From NCBI GenBank assembly GCA_016780385.1, contig JADHLY010000002.1, positions 1-64,000 on the forward strand: a stretch of DNA of 64,000 bases. The letters are read 5' to 3'. The position numbers were made by a program, and so were the translations under genes. The notes beneath the pieces were generated by a model that had not been told where the DNA came from, made no database searches, and saw only the letters and a list, made by a program, of their open reading frames with translations. How positions within the stretch are numbered: position 1 is the first letter of the stretch; each line of letters opens with the position of its first letter. The DNA is from Flavobacteriales bacterium (GTDB lineage: Bacteria; Bacteroidota; Bacteroidia; Flavobacteriales_D; Sanyastnellaceae). Positions 11,163-20,209 of the stretch are shown piece after piece.

Positions 11163-12212
11163 TTAGCGGGTATGGGTTTTACCAGCGTACCACGGAAGGG
11201 AGCCGTCCTCGCGGGGCATGAAGCGCAAAGGGACACGTTGACCTGCCCGCAGCGGGGTGTCGGCCTTGATGCCGGTACGTTTCACAAGCACCTTGAGCTT
11301 GACCGCTTCAGCATCACTGATGTCCTTCAGCGTCTCCCCGGCGGCGGCCACATGCCAATGCCGCGCACCGCGCCTCCGCTTGGGTTGGGTGTACAAATTT
11401 CTCCGCTCTTCGAAAGCAGTGCTCTCATCGGCGCCCTCCAGGTCGTTGTACTTCCGGAGTTGCCAAACGGCTAGGCCCAATTGCTGGGCGAGTGCCGCCA
11501 AGGTCTCACCCGGCGCGATTTCGACCCACGCCACATCGTTATCCGTAAATCCGCTTGTGCGACCCGCCCCCATTCGGATGCGATTGGGAGTGGCTTGGCC
11601 CTCGTTTTTGGGGCCTGAACTTTCCTCACCGGACGCCACCAGCCCCTCACCAGGCCTCTCGGGCACTTCACCGCGCCGAATCCAAGCCACACCTTCATCG
11701 TCGAATTGGTCCAGGTTGTGTCGTTCCACCAACTCAATCAAGGCCTTGGCATAGGTGGGGCTGGTCGCATAGCCACAGCGCTTGAGCCCTTTTGCCCAGC
11801 CTTTGTAGTCTTCGATTTTCAATTCAAACAGCGGGGCATAGCGGTCCCTCAGCAGAAACAAACTGTGGTCTTCGAAGCTATCTCGGGCATCCTCGTAGAC
11901 GCGGAAGCACTCCCCTTTGGCGTCGTCATCGTAATAAGTACGTCCCCCCTGCCAATCCTTGTGGCACTTGATGCCAAAGTGGTTGTTGGAGCGGCTGCTG
12001 AGCTCACTCTTTCCTGAACCGCTTTCGAGCAGGCCCTGTGCCAAGGTGATGCTCGCAGGGATGCGGTGCAGCACCATCTGGCGGATGGCCTCATCCTTCC
12101 ACTTGTCGATATAGTTCTTCTGGTCCTCCAACCCACTGGCCTTGCTGGAAATCGCCAAAGTCAGCAGGAGCAGGACAGAGGTGAAGCGGAAAATGAAACG
12201 GGGCAATACCAT
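11163..12212 (-). CDS. Glucosaminidase-domain protein with LysM-like C-terminal repeats
   Basis: Signal peptide, then SITLAQGLLESGSGKSELSSRSNNHFGIKCHKDWQGGRTYYDDDAKGECFRVYEDARDSFEDHS; C-terminal GETLAALAQQLGLAVWQLRKYNDL repeats. Confidence 0.9.
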   Translation of the reverse strand: MVLPRFIFRFTSVLLLLTLAISSKASGLEDQKNYIDKWKDEAIRQMVLHRIPASITLAQGLLESGSGKSELSSRSNNHFGIKCHKDWQGGRTYYDDDAKGECFRVYEDARDSFEDHSLFLLRDRYAPLFELKIEDYKGWAKGLKRCGYATSPTYAKALIELVERHNLDQFDDEGVAWIRRGEVPERPGEGLVASGEESSGPKNEGQATPNRIRMGAGRTSGFTDNDVAWVEIAPGETLAALAQQLGLAVWQLRKYNDLEGADESTAFEERRNLYTQPKRRRGARHWHVAAAGETLKDISDAEAVKLKVLVKRTGIKADTPLRAGQRVPLRFMPREDGSLPWYAGKTHTR

Positions 12213-12281
12213 GCAACAAATCAACGCTAAAGCACCCCGCACTTGGTATGTTTCAGACAAATTCAGCCCACATCGACCGGT

Positions 12282-12710
12282 TCAATTCTGGGCGTCGAAA
12301 TCTCGGGTTTCGACCAATTGGCCGTCCGTACCGTAGAAGCGCCATGTTCCCGAGGGCACGCCGCCTGAGTGTTGTCCTTCAATGTGGGGGCTGCCACCGG
12401 TGTGCCATGTGCGAAAAAGGCCATCCTTGCTGCCCGCCGAATAGTTTACCTGACTCCAAGGAAGGCCGTCTTCACGGTAGGTGTTCCAGACCCCTTCTCG
12501 CAGCTCATTTTGAAGGACCCCTCTGATGTGGATGCGTCCGTTTTCGTGGAAATGCTGGACTTCGATTCCCTGACCTTCGCCGAGGGCCAAGCGGGTCTCT
12601 TTGGGGTTGCCATTGGTCGGCCAAGTGGCTACAACGGTCGCAGCCGGTTCAGCCGAACAGGCATGCAAAACGGCGATGCCACAGAGAATGGCCCAGCGGT
12701 TTAAGGTCAT
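12282..12710 (-). CDS. Small lipoprotein with MORN-type repeats
   Basis: Signal peptide/lipobox (AVLHACS); repeats such as ELREGVWNTYREDGLPWSQVNYSAGSKDGLFRTWHTGGSPHIEG. Confidence 0.75.
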   Translation of the reverse strand: MTLNRWAILCGIAVLHACSAEPAATVVATWPTNGNPKETRLALGEGQGIEVQHFHENGRIHIRGVLQNELREGVWNTYREDGLPWSQVNYSAGSKDGLFRTWHTGGSPHIEGQHSGGVPSGTWRFYGTDGQLVETRDFDAQN

Positions 12711-13681
12711 TTTTTACGAGAAATGGTGAAGTCCACCAGGTCGATCAATGCGGACTTGGCGGCCCCGTCGTCCAGGGCATCCAACAGTTCAATGGCGCGG
12801 TCCCGGTGCGCCTTCATCTTGGTTTCGGCATAGGCCATTCCCGGACCTTCCATGATGCGGTCCATGATGCGCTGTGCTTCGGCGGGGTCGTCCTTGCTTC
12901 TCTTGATACCACGCACCATGGCCCTGCGCTGCAAGGGCTTCAAGGACTGCAGCGTGTGGATGAGGGGCAGCGTCATCTTCCGCTCTTTCACATCGCCCCC
13001 CGAGGGCTTTCCGGTGATGGAAGAAGGCGCAAAGTCCAGCAGATCATCCTTGATTTGGAAGGCGATGCCCATCTCCTCGCCAAAGGTTCGGAGCAGTTCC
13101 ACCCGGTCCGCATCGGCTCCGGCACTGGCGGCTCCGGCTGCACAACAGGCAGCAATGAGGGATGCGGTCTTGCGGCGGATGATTTCGTAATACACGGCCT
13201 CGGTGATGTCGAGCCTGCGGGCTTTCTCTATTTGGAGCAGCTCGCCCTCACTCATGGCTTCCACCGCCTTGGAGGTGATGCGCAGCAGGTCGATGCCGTC
13301 GTTTTCCATGGAGATGAGCAGGCCCCGCGACAGGAGATAGTCTCCGACGAGGACGGCAATTTTGGACTTCCACAGGGCATTGATTGACAGAAAGCCACGG
13401 CGGGTCTCGGCGGCATCGACCACATCGTCGTGCACCAGCGTCGCCGTGTGCAGCAATTCAATCAGCGTGGCGGCAATGTGGGTACGCTCTTGAGTTCCGC
13501 CACTTGCGGCAGCGGACAGATACACCAAGAGCGGGCGCATTTGCTTGCCCTTGCTGCGCACGATATACCGCGTGATGTGGTCCAATAGCGGAACGGAAGT
13601 CCGCATGGCCTCCTTGAAATGACGCTGGAATTCGCGCATTTCGCGGTCGACGGGTTGTCGGATGGAGGCGAGATTGGCCAT
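12707..13681 (-). CDS. Polyprenyl synthetase family protein
   Basis: Asp-rich motifs LVHDDVVD and FQIKDDLLD. Confidence 0.95.
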   Translation of the reverse strand: MANLASIRQPVDREMREFQRHFKEAMRTSVPLLDHITRYIVRSKGKQMRPLLVYLSAAASGGTQERTHIAATLIELLHTATLVHDDVVDAAETRRGFLSINALWKSKIAVLVGDYLLSRGLLISMENDGIDLLRITSKAVEAMSEGELLQIEKARRLDITEAVYYEIIRRKTASLIAACCAAGAASAGADADRVELLRTFGEEMGIAFQIKDDLLDFAPSSITGKPSGGDVKERKMTLPLIHTLQSLKPLQRRAMVRGIKRSKDDPAEAQRIMDRIMEGPGMAYAETKMKAHRDRAIELLDALDDGAAKSALIDLVDFTISRKK

Positions 13682-13744
13682 GTCGCAAAGGTACCTTCAG
13701 GGACCGGCAGAACGCCGGGTGGGGTCGTGGATGTATTTTGCGGC

Positions 13745-14635
13745 ATGATCATGTCCATGACCGGCTACGGTAAGGCCGAAGCGCACATCGGTTCTCGCAA
13801 GTACACCGTTGAACTTCGGTCGCTCAACGGCAAGGGCTTGGACCTTTCCGTGCGCATGCCGCCCCAGTTTCGCGAAAAGGAAATGAACCTTCGCAAAGCG
13901 CTGGGAAAAACCGTGGGCCGGGGAAAGGCGGACTTTTTCATCCACTTCGAATCCGACGCTGGCGATGTCCGCCACGAGGTCAATGCGGCCTTGGTACAGC
14001 AATACGTGCAACAGCTGGACGCCGTGTTCGAAGAGAACGGAGTGCCCGCCAATCACGTTGATGGCCAGTTGCAAAAACTGCAATCCGTCTTGCGTTTTCC
14101 CGACGCCATCAGCAATACCCGGGAGACTTTGGACGAGAGCGAATGGCAAGGGATGATGGCATTGGTAGAGGAGGCCAGTGAAGGCTTCCGGGCTTACCGC
14201 GCACAAGAAGGGGCCATTCTCGAGGCAGATTTCCGGGAGCGGATTGACACCATTGACCGTTTGCGCGAAGAATTGGCCCCGCTCCTGCAGGACCGCACCG
14301 CACGGGTCAAGGCGAGGCTCCACGATCATTTGGAGGCGGACATCCCCCGCGACCGCGTGGACGAAAACAGGTTTGAGCACGAGCTCATTTTCTATCTCGA
14401 GAAACTCGACGTGACGGAGGAGCTGGTGCGGCTCGAGGCCAACTGCGCTTACTTCCGTGAGATGCTGGATGGCGATGCTGGCCAGGGCAAGAAACTCGGT
14501 TTTATCGGCCAGGAGATTGGCCGGGAAATCAACACACTCGGCAGCAAGAGTCAGGATGCCGCCATGCAACGCGTGGTGGTACAGATGAAGGACGAGCTCG
14601 AGAAAATCAAGGAGCAGGTGCTCAACATATTGTGA
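13745..14635 (+). CDS. YicC family endoribonuclease/stress protein
   Basis: MSMTGYGKAEAHIGSRKYTVELRSLNGKGLDLSVRMP N-terminus and GREINTLGSKSQDAAMQRVVVQMKDELEKIKEQVLNIL C-terminus. Confidence 0.94.
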   Translation: MIMSMTGYGKAEAHIGSRKYTVELRSLNGKGLDLSVRMPPQFREKEMNLRKALGKTVGRGKADFFIHFESDAGDVRHEVNAALVQQYVQQLDAVFEENGVPANHVDGQLQKLQSVLRFPDAISNTRETLDESEWQGMMALVEEASEGFRAYRAQEGAILEADFRERIDTIDRLREELAPLLQDRTARVKARLHDHLEADIPRDRVDENRFEHELIFYLEKLDVTEELVRLEANCAYFREMLDGDAGQGKKLGFIGQEIGREINTLGSKSQDAAMQRVVVQMKDELEKIKEQVLNIL

Positions 14636-15273
14636 TCGAAAATCCCATCAAACAGGAAACGGTGTCCGAAGGGAACTCCACCCAAAGAGCCACGAAGGCC
14701 CTCGTTTTTTCCGCCCCCTCTGGTGCGGGCAAGACCACCCTTGTGCGCAAACTGATGGCCGAACGCTCTGATTTGGCCTTCAGCATTTCGGCGACGAACC
14801 GCCCCCCGCGTGGCGAAGAGGTCCACGGCGAGGACTACCACTTTTATTCTACGGAAGAGTTCAAGGCGCGCATCGAAGCGGGCGAGTTTTTGGAGTGGGA
14901 GGAGGTCTACCCTGGCCGGTTCTATGGAACGCTGAAGTCGGAAGTCGAACGGCACTGGTCTGCGGGCAAGCATATTTTGTTCGATGTGGATGTCGAAGGG
15001 GGATTGCGGCTGAAGTCCATTCTCAAGGACGACATCTTGGCGGTTTTCGTGTGCCCTCCTTCGCTTGAGGTGCTGGAAACGCGCCTGAGGGCGCGGGGGA
15101 CAGACAGCGAAGCGGACATCTCACGGCGGCTGGCCAAGGCGGAAGTTGAGATGACGAGGTCGCCAGGCTTCGATGTGCAGCTGATCAACGATGACTTGGC
15201 CACCGCCACGCAAGCACTGATTCAGCGTGCCGAAGGGTTTTTGGGTCCCCAACCGGAAAGCCCGACCGCATGA
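14632..15273 (+). CDS. gmk: Guanylate kinase
   Basis: FSAPSGAGKTTLVRKL P-loop, SATNRPPRGEEVHGEDYHF; GTG start overlapping the yicC stop. Confidence 0.97.
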   Translation: MIENPIKQETVSEGNSTQRATKALVFSAPSGAGKTTLVRKLMAERSDLAFSISATNRPPRGEEVHGEDYHFYSTEEFKARIEAGEFLEWEEVYPGRFYGTLKSEVERHWSAGKHILFDVDVEGGLRLKSILKDDILAVFVCPPSLEVLETRLRARGTDSEADISRRLAKAEVEMTRSPGFDVQLINDDLATATQALIQRAEGFLGPQPESPTA

Positions 15274-15878
15274 AGATTGGGCTCTATTTCGGCTCTTTCA
15301 ATCCCATTCATACTGGGCACCTCATCATTGGACAACACATGTTGTCCCACCACGGCCTCGATGAGGTCTGGTTTGTGGTCACGCCCCACAACCCCATGAA
15401 GCAGGCGGCCGATCTCGCTCCTGAGCACGACCGGCTGGAGATGGTGAAACGCGTCGTAGCAGACAACCCTCGCCTCAGGGCGGAAGATGTGGAGTTCGGT
15501 TTGCCCCGACCCAATTACACGGCGCACACGATGGACTTCCTCCGTCGCCGCAACCCTGATTGGTCGTTCCGCATCATCATCGGTGAAGACAATTTGCGCA
15601 CGCTTCAGCAATGGGCGCGCTGGCGTGAACTCGTGGACGGCACGGGATTCCTCGTATATCCCAGGGCCCGAGCAGAAGGCGAAATGGACGCGCCCGAGGG
15701 CACCGTCGCCCCCGATGGGCAGGGCATTGTCCTGAGCCCCGCCCCCATCATCAGCATATCGAGCACCTACTTGCGGTCGGCGCTGGCCAATGGCGATTCA
15801 GCCCGGTACCTCCTGCCCGACGCGGCTGCGGAGTACATCCGCGAAAACGCGCTATACGGCTTCAAGGCGGAAGACTGA
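15270..15878 (+). CDS. nadD: Nicotinate-nucleotide adenylyltransferase
   Basis: MKIGLYFGSFNPIHTGHLIIGQHM and SSTYLRSALANGDSARYLLP. Confidence 0.95.
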   Translation: MKIGLYFGSFNPIHTGHLIIGQHMLSHHGLDEVWFVVTPHNPMKQAADLAPEHDRLEMVKRVVADNPRLRAEDVEFGLPRPNYTAHTMDFLRRRNPDWSFRIIIGEDNLRTLQQWARWRELVDGTGFLVYPRARAEGEMDAPEGTVAPDGQGIVLSPAPIISISSTYLRSALANGDSARYLLPDAAAEYIRENALYGFKAED

Positions 15879-15890
15879 TCCCGGTCGGGT

Positions 15891-16454
15891 TCAGGTGTTG
15901 TTGAAGGTGTTCATCGTCCGTTGAAGGCCGATGAAAGCAAAGGAGCGCATCAGGGCCGTGGTTCGGTCCAACCGCTCATCCAGCGCCCTGGTCTCCTCAG
16001 GCGAGAAAGTTCCGAGGACGTGATCCACCTGGCGGCCAGGTCCGAAGTCAGCCCCCACACCAAACCGCAAACGGGGATACGCATTGGTGCCCAGCACAGC
16101 TTGGATGTCCTTGAGGCCATTGTGCCCGCCATCGCTGCCCTTGGCCCTGACGCGCAGTGTGCCAAAGGGCAAATTGATGTCGTCGGTGACCACCAGCATG
16201 CGGTCGGCCCCGATTTTCTCGGCATCCAACCAATAACGCACGGCCTTACCACTCAAGTTCATGAACGTGGACGGCTTGACCAGTACAAGCTGGCGGCCCT
16301 TGTGTTTGCAACGGGCGACATCTCCTAAGCGGTCTGGAGCAAACGTGGTCTCGGATGCCCCGGCGAGGGCATCCAAGGCCATGAAGCCGATGTTGTGGCG
16401 CGTGCGCACGTAATCAGCTCCGGGATTGCCCAGACCAACAAGGAGGAACTTCAT
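15891..16454 (-). CDS. pth: Peptidyl-tRNA hydrolase
   Basis: MKFLLVGLGNPGADYVRTRHNIGFMALDALA; KPSTFMNLSGKAV; GSDGGHNGLKDI. Confidence 0.97.
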   Translation of the reverse strand: MKFLLVGLGNPGADYVRTRHNIGFMALDALAGASETTFAPDRLGDVARCKHKGRQLVLVKPSTFMNLSGKAVRYWLDAEKIGADRMLVVTDDINLPFGTLRVRAKGSDGGHNGLKDIQAVLGTNAYPRLRFGVGADFGPGRQVDHVLGTFSPEETRALDERLDRTTALMRSFAFIGLQRTMNTFNNT

Positions 16455-16478
16455 GAACCAGCGGGGTGCGCCAGGAGA

Positions 16479-17093
16479 TTACTCCTCGGCGCTCTCCTCG
16501 GTATCTGCACCACCTTCGCCGTCCAACACTTCTGCCTCAGCAGACATGGCGGCACGGGTACGGCGGATACCAAGTACGACTGCGGACTCGTTCAGCGGAA
16601 TGGTACATCCTTCAACCGAGAGGTCAGCCACGCGCAAAGAGTCGCCAATTTTCAATTCGGAGATGTCCAAGGAGACGTCTTCTGGAATCTGATCCGCAAG
16701 TCCGAGCACGGGCAAGCGGCGGTATACCACATGAAGGCGGCCACCGTTCCTAACCCCGATGCTGGTGCCCGTCGTGCGGACGGGGAGCTTGATCCGGATG
16801 GGCTTGTCGGAGGTGACCAAGAGCAGGTCGATGTGGACGATGCGGTCCGTTACCGGGTGGAATTGGATGTCTTGAATGACACAATCGTGGGTATTCCCGC
16901 CGATTTCAAAATTCAACCGGTACGTTTCCGGGGTGAACACCAGCTTGTTCAACTGGATTTCGTTCACGTAGAAATGAACCTGCTCTGTGCCGCCGTAAAG
17001 CACACCGGGAACCTGTCCCTTGGCGCGCAGTTCGGCCGCATCTTTTTTCCCTACGCCCTCTCTTGGAGAGCCGCTCAATGATGCAGTTTTCAT
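16479..17093 (-). CDS. rplY: 50S ribosomal protein L25 / general stress protein Ctc
   Basis: L25/Ctc-like sequence (GVGKKDAAELRAKGQVPGVLYGG, HVDLLLV) with acidic tail; synteny prs-rplY-pth. Confidence 0.93.
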   Translation of the reverse strand: MKTASLSGSPREGVGKKDAAELRAKGQVPGVLYGGTEQVHFYVNEIQLNKLVFTPETYRLNFEIGGNTHDCVIQDIQFHPVTDRIVHIDLLLVTSDKPIRIKLPVRTTGTSIGVRNGGRLHVVYRRLPVLGLADQIPEDVSLDISELKIGDSLRVADLSVEGCTIPLNESAVVLGIRRTRAAMSAEAEVLDGEGGADTEESAEE

Positions 17094-17102
17094 GGTGTTG
17101 TA

Positions 17103-18047
17103 TTAGGTAATGAGAAAATGCGAACTAATGGATTCGTTCTGGACAAGGCAGCGGATCACTGTAGAAAACAGCTCCGAGCAGTCCAGCACGGTGATTTTGT
17201 CTGAGGGCTTGCCTTCCTTGAGTGGGATGCTGTCGGTGACGACCAACTCAGTCAAGGAACTGGCCGCAATCCGCTCGTAAGCAGGTCCAGACAGAACAGG
17301 GTGGGTACACACAGCGCGAACACTGGTCGCACCGTGGTCCTTCATCATGTCGGCAGCCTTGGTCAGGGTGCCACCAGTATCACAGATGTCGTCTACGAGG
17401 ACCACATCCTTGCCTTCAACGTCTCCGATGACGCGCATGCTCGCCACCTCGTTGGCCACTTTGCGTTGCTTGTAGCAAATCGCCATATCCACGCCGAGGT
17501 ACTTGGCAAAGGCGTTGGCCCGCTTCGTTCCACCGGTATCCGGTGTGGCGATCAATAGGTTGTCGAGGTTGAGGCTCTCGAGGTAGGGCAGGAACATCGC
17601 CGAGCCATAGAGGTGGTCGACGGGCACTTCAAAGAAGCCCTGAATCTGGTCCGCGTGCAGGTCCATGGTGATGACACGGTCGACACCGGCCGCCGTCAAC
17701 ATGTTGGCGATTAATTTGGCGCCGATGGCCACACGGGGTGCATCCTTCCGGTCCTGCCGGGCAAAGCCGAAATAGGGGATGACCGCCACAATGCGCTTGG
17801 CCGACGCACGCTTGGCGGCATCGATCAGCATCAGCAACTCCATCAGGTTGTCAGAAGGGGGAAAAGTGCTTTGCACGATTACCACTTCCTTTCCGCGCAC
17901 CGTTTCTTCGATGCTCACGCGAAACTCCCCGTCACTGAATACGGTGTGCTTGGTAGAACACAGCGGGGCACCATACGCCATGGCGATTCGAGCGCCTAAC
18001 TCCTGGGATGCCGAACCGGCGAGAATGCGCATGGGATGGTCTTGCAT
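17103..18047 (-). CDS. prs: Ribose-phosphate pyrophosphokinase
   Basis: ELGARIAMAYG...FSDGEFRVSIEETVRGKEVVIVQST, DLHADQIQGFF, VVLVDDICDTGGTL; start MQDHPMRIL at 18047. Confidence 0.96.
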   Translation of the reverse strand: MQDHPMRILAGSASQELGARIAMAYGAPLCSTKHTVFSDGEFRVSIEETVRGKEVVIVQSTFPPSDNLMELLMLIDAAKRASAKRIVAVIPYFGFARQDRKDAPRVAIGAKLIANMLTAAGVDRVITMDLHADQIQGFFEVPVDHLYGSAMFLPYLESLNLDNLLIATPDTGGTKRANAFAKYLGVDMAICYKQRKVANEVASMRVIGDVEGKDVVLVDDICDTGGTLTKAADMMKDHGATSVRAVCTHPVLSGPAYERIAASSLTELVVTDSIPLKEGKPSDKITVLDCSELFSTVIRCLVQNESISSHFLIT

Positions 18048-18063
18048 GGCAGTAATCAAGGGC

Positions 18064-18071
18064 GCAAAGAT
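18064..18071 (-). promoter_or_regulatory. Putative Bacteroidota -7 promoter element (TATCTTTG) upstream of prs
   Basis: Exact match to TAnnTTTG, 16 nt upstream of the prs start. Confidence 0.5.
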
Positions 18072-18102
18072 AGTTCGGAGGTCATTGCGCCGCACACCCC
18101 TG

Positions 18103-18110
18103 TAATTTTG
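18103..18110 (+). promoter_or_regulatory. Putative Bacteroidota -7 promoter element (TAATTTTG) upstream of the histidine kinase
   Basis: Exact match to TAnnTTTG, exactly 4 nt before the ATG. Confidence 0.5.
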
Positions 18111-18114
18111 ACAC

Positions 18115-19434
18115 ATGAAACTACGCCGCACAAACGTCCTTGTCCTCGGAATGGGCACCTTGCTGCTGGGGCTTTTGGCCCTGCAATTTGGCTGGGTCCG
18201 GGCATTGGTCGAGGCGAGAAGTGATTTGTTTGACGAGCAGGCCCGCACCGCACTGGTCGAAGTACAGTCGGTGTTGGCTTTGTCCACGGTGGCGTTTCCA
18301 CCGCCGCCTGTGTCGAGTTGGTCTCCTTCTTCGGGCGCGGCAGCAGACAGTTTGGCTGAAGTCCGCGCCGTGGCCGCCCTGGAAAGGGAGCAGGCGATGG
18401 TGGTGACCGACAGTTTGCTCGCCCTTGTATTTGAAGGCCGGGGCATAGACTTCACCTTCAAGTCTGCCTTGCTGGACCGGTATGGCCGGCCGATTTTCCT
18501 CTCTGATGAGGACGTGGACCTGTTGGAGCGGTTCCAAAATGAAGGCTACCGCATCCCTGCTGGTGATGCCCGCAGCCTCGAGCAGGTCCAGCTGTACACC
18601 GTTTATTTCCCGAGCAAGCGACTGGCCTTGGCCGGCGATATGTGGATAGAGTTGACTGCCAACCTGTTGCTCATGATCGTCTTGGTGATGTTCACCGGAT
18701 ATGCGGCCAATGGTTTGCGCAAGGCGGAGCAGTTGAACCGGCTCAAGAGCGACCTGATCAACAACATGACCCACGAACTCAAGACGCCCATTTCGACCAT
18801 TGGCCTGGCGGGTGAGGCGTTGTTGGATGACGAAATGTCATCCGACCCCGAAAACCTGCGCTACTACGTGCAGTTGATCCGGTCCGAGAACAAGCGACTG
18901 GGTTTGCTCGTCGAAAATGTCCTTCGGGCGGCGATGCTCGACCAAGGCGAACTGGAGTTGTTCCGCCAGCCCATCAACTTTCATGACCTCGTCAAGGAGG
19001 TGCTGCGCAACCAGGCGATCCACATCAAGAAGCAGCGCGGCACCACGAGCACGGCCTTGCAGGCCAACGACCCTGTTGTGACCGGCGACCGAACGCACTT
19101 GACCAACGTGGTCTTCAACCTCGTCGACAATGCCATCAAGTACGGAGGGGAGACGCCGACCCTGGAGGTCAGGTCTTGGAATGAAGGGGATTCATTGCAT
19201 GTCGCTTTTGTCGATTTCGGCATCGGCATCCCACGCGAACACCTTGGCAAGGTTTTTGACAAACTGTACCGCGTCCCCACCGGAAATGTACACGACGTGA
19301 AAGGTTTTGGGCTCGGTTTGAGTTATGTGCAGGCAGTGATGCAGCAACATGGCGCCGAAATCAGCGTTGTAAGCACAACGGGTGAGGGCAGCACATTCAC
19401 ATTGGTTTTCCCCCAACAGAAGACAACATCATGA
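18115..19434 (+). CDS. Sensor histidine kinase
   Basis: Two TM segments, H-box MTHELKTPISTI, N-box NLVDNAIKYG, G-box VDFGIGIPREHLGKVFDKLYRV, GFGLGLSYV. Confidence 0.95.
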   Translation: MKLRRTNVLVLGMGTLLLGLLALQFGWVRALVEARSDLFDEQARTALVEVQSVLALSTVAFPPPPVSSWSPSSGAAADSLAEVRAVAALEREQAMVVTDSLLALVFEGRGIDFTFKSALLDRYGRPIFLSDEDVDLLERFQNEGYRIPAGDARSLEQVQLYTVYFPSKRLALAGDMWIELTANLLLMIVLVMFTGYAANGLRKAEQLNRLKSDLINNMTHELKTPISTIGLAGEALLDDEMSSDPENLRYYVQLIRSENKRLGLLVENVLRAAMLDQGELELFRQPINFHDLVKEVLRNQAIHIKKQRGTTSTALQANDPVVTGDRTHLTNVVFNLVDNAIKYGGETPTLEVRSWNEGDSLHVAFVDFGIGIPREHLGKVFDKLYRVPTGNVHDVKGFGLGLSYVQAVMQQHGAEISVVSTTGEGSTFTLVFPQQKTTS

Positions 19435-20126
19435 AACAACAGCTCGATATCCTGCTCTGCGAGGACGACCCCAACCTAGGCAAGCTGCTTCGCGATTTCT
19501 TGAACCGCAAAGGCTACAACACCACATGGGCACAGGACGGTGCCGAAGGCGTGAGGCAGTTCCGCGTGGGCTCCTACGACTTTGTCATCCTCGATGTGAT
19601 GATGCCGGTGAAAGACGGATACCAGGTCGCCGAGGAAATCCGAGGCCTGAACCGCCATGTACCCATTCTGTTTTTGACGGCCAAGAGCCAGCGCGAAGAC
19701 ACCCTACAGGGGTTCAAGGTGGGCGCGGACGACTACATGACGAAGCCGTTTTCCATGGATGAATTGGAGGCGCGCATCGAGGCCATTTTGAGGCGCTCTG
19801 CGGCACTGCCTGAGGACGAAGAGGAAGTGGGAGAAATGACCATCGGCAGGTACACCTATGACTACAACCGCCAGGAGTTGAGGCTGGGCGAGGAGGCCCA
19901 GCGCCTGACGACCAAGGAAAACGAGCTGCTGTTTCTCTTGACCAAAGCCAAGAATGCCCTGCTTGAGCGGGAGTATGCACTGAATGCGATCTGGGGCGAT
20001 GCCAATTACTTCAACGGTCGCAGCATGGATGTGTACATCGCCAAATTGCGGAAGCACCTGAAGGATGACCCCCGGGTAGAAATCCTCAATGTTCACGGCA
20101 AGGGATTCAAGTTGATCGCGGACTGA
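19431..20126 (+). CDS. Response regulator, OmpR/PhoB family with winged-helix output
   Basis: Receiver LLCEDDPNLG, FVILDVMMPVKDG, LFLTAK, YMTKPF; C-terminal wHTH ...GRSMDVYIAKLRKHLKDDPRVEILNVHGKGFKL. Confidence 0.96.
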   Translation: MKQQLDILLCEDDPNLGKLLRDFLNRKGYNTTWAQDGAEGVRQFRVGSYDFVILDVMMPVKDGYQVAEEIRGLNRHVPILFLTAKSQREDTLQGFKVGADDYMTKPFSMDELEARIEAILRRSAALPEDEEEVGEMTIGRYTYDYNRQELRLGEEAQRLTTKENELLFLLTKAKNALLEREYALNAIWGDANYFNGRSMDVYIAKLRKHLKDDPRVEILNVHGKGFKLIAD

Positions 20127-20209
20127 TTGGGAAGCTTTCCAGGGAAATTGATGGACGGGTTCCATGACCCCCTTTCGGGCTTTACCTTGGTTTCCCCGTT
20201 TCGCCCCGC

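Noticed and set aside
18115-20126. Novel two-component system
   Set aside because: Standard HK plus OmpR-type regulator pair with canonical motifs; nothing unusual beyond the promoter spacing noted separately.
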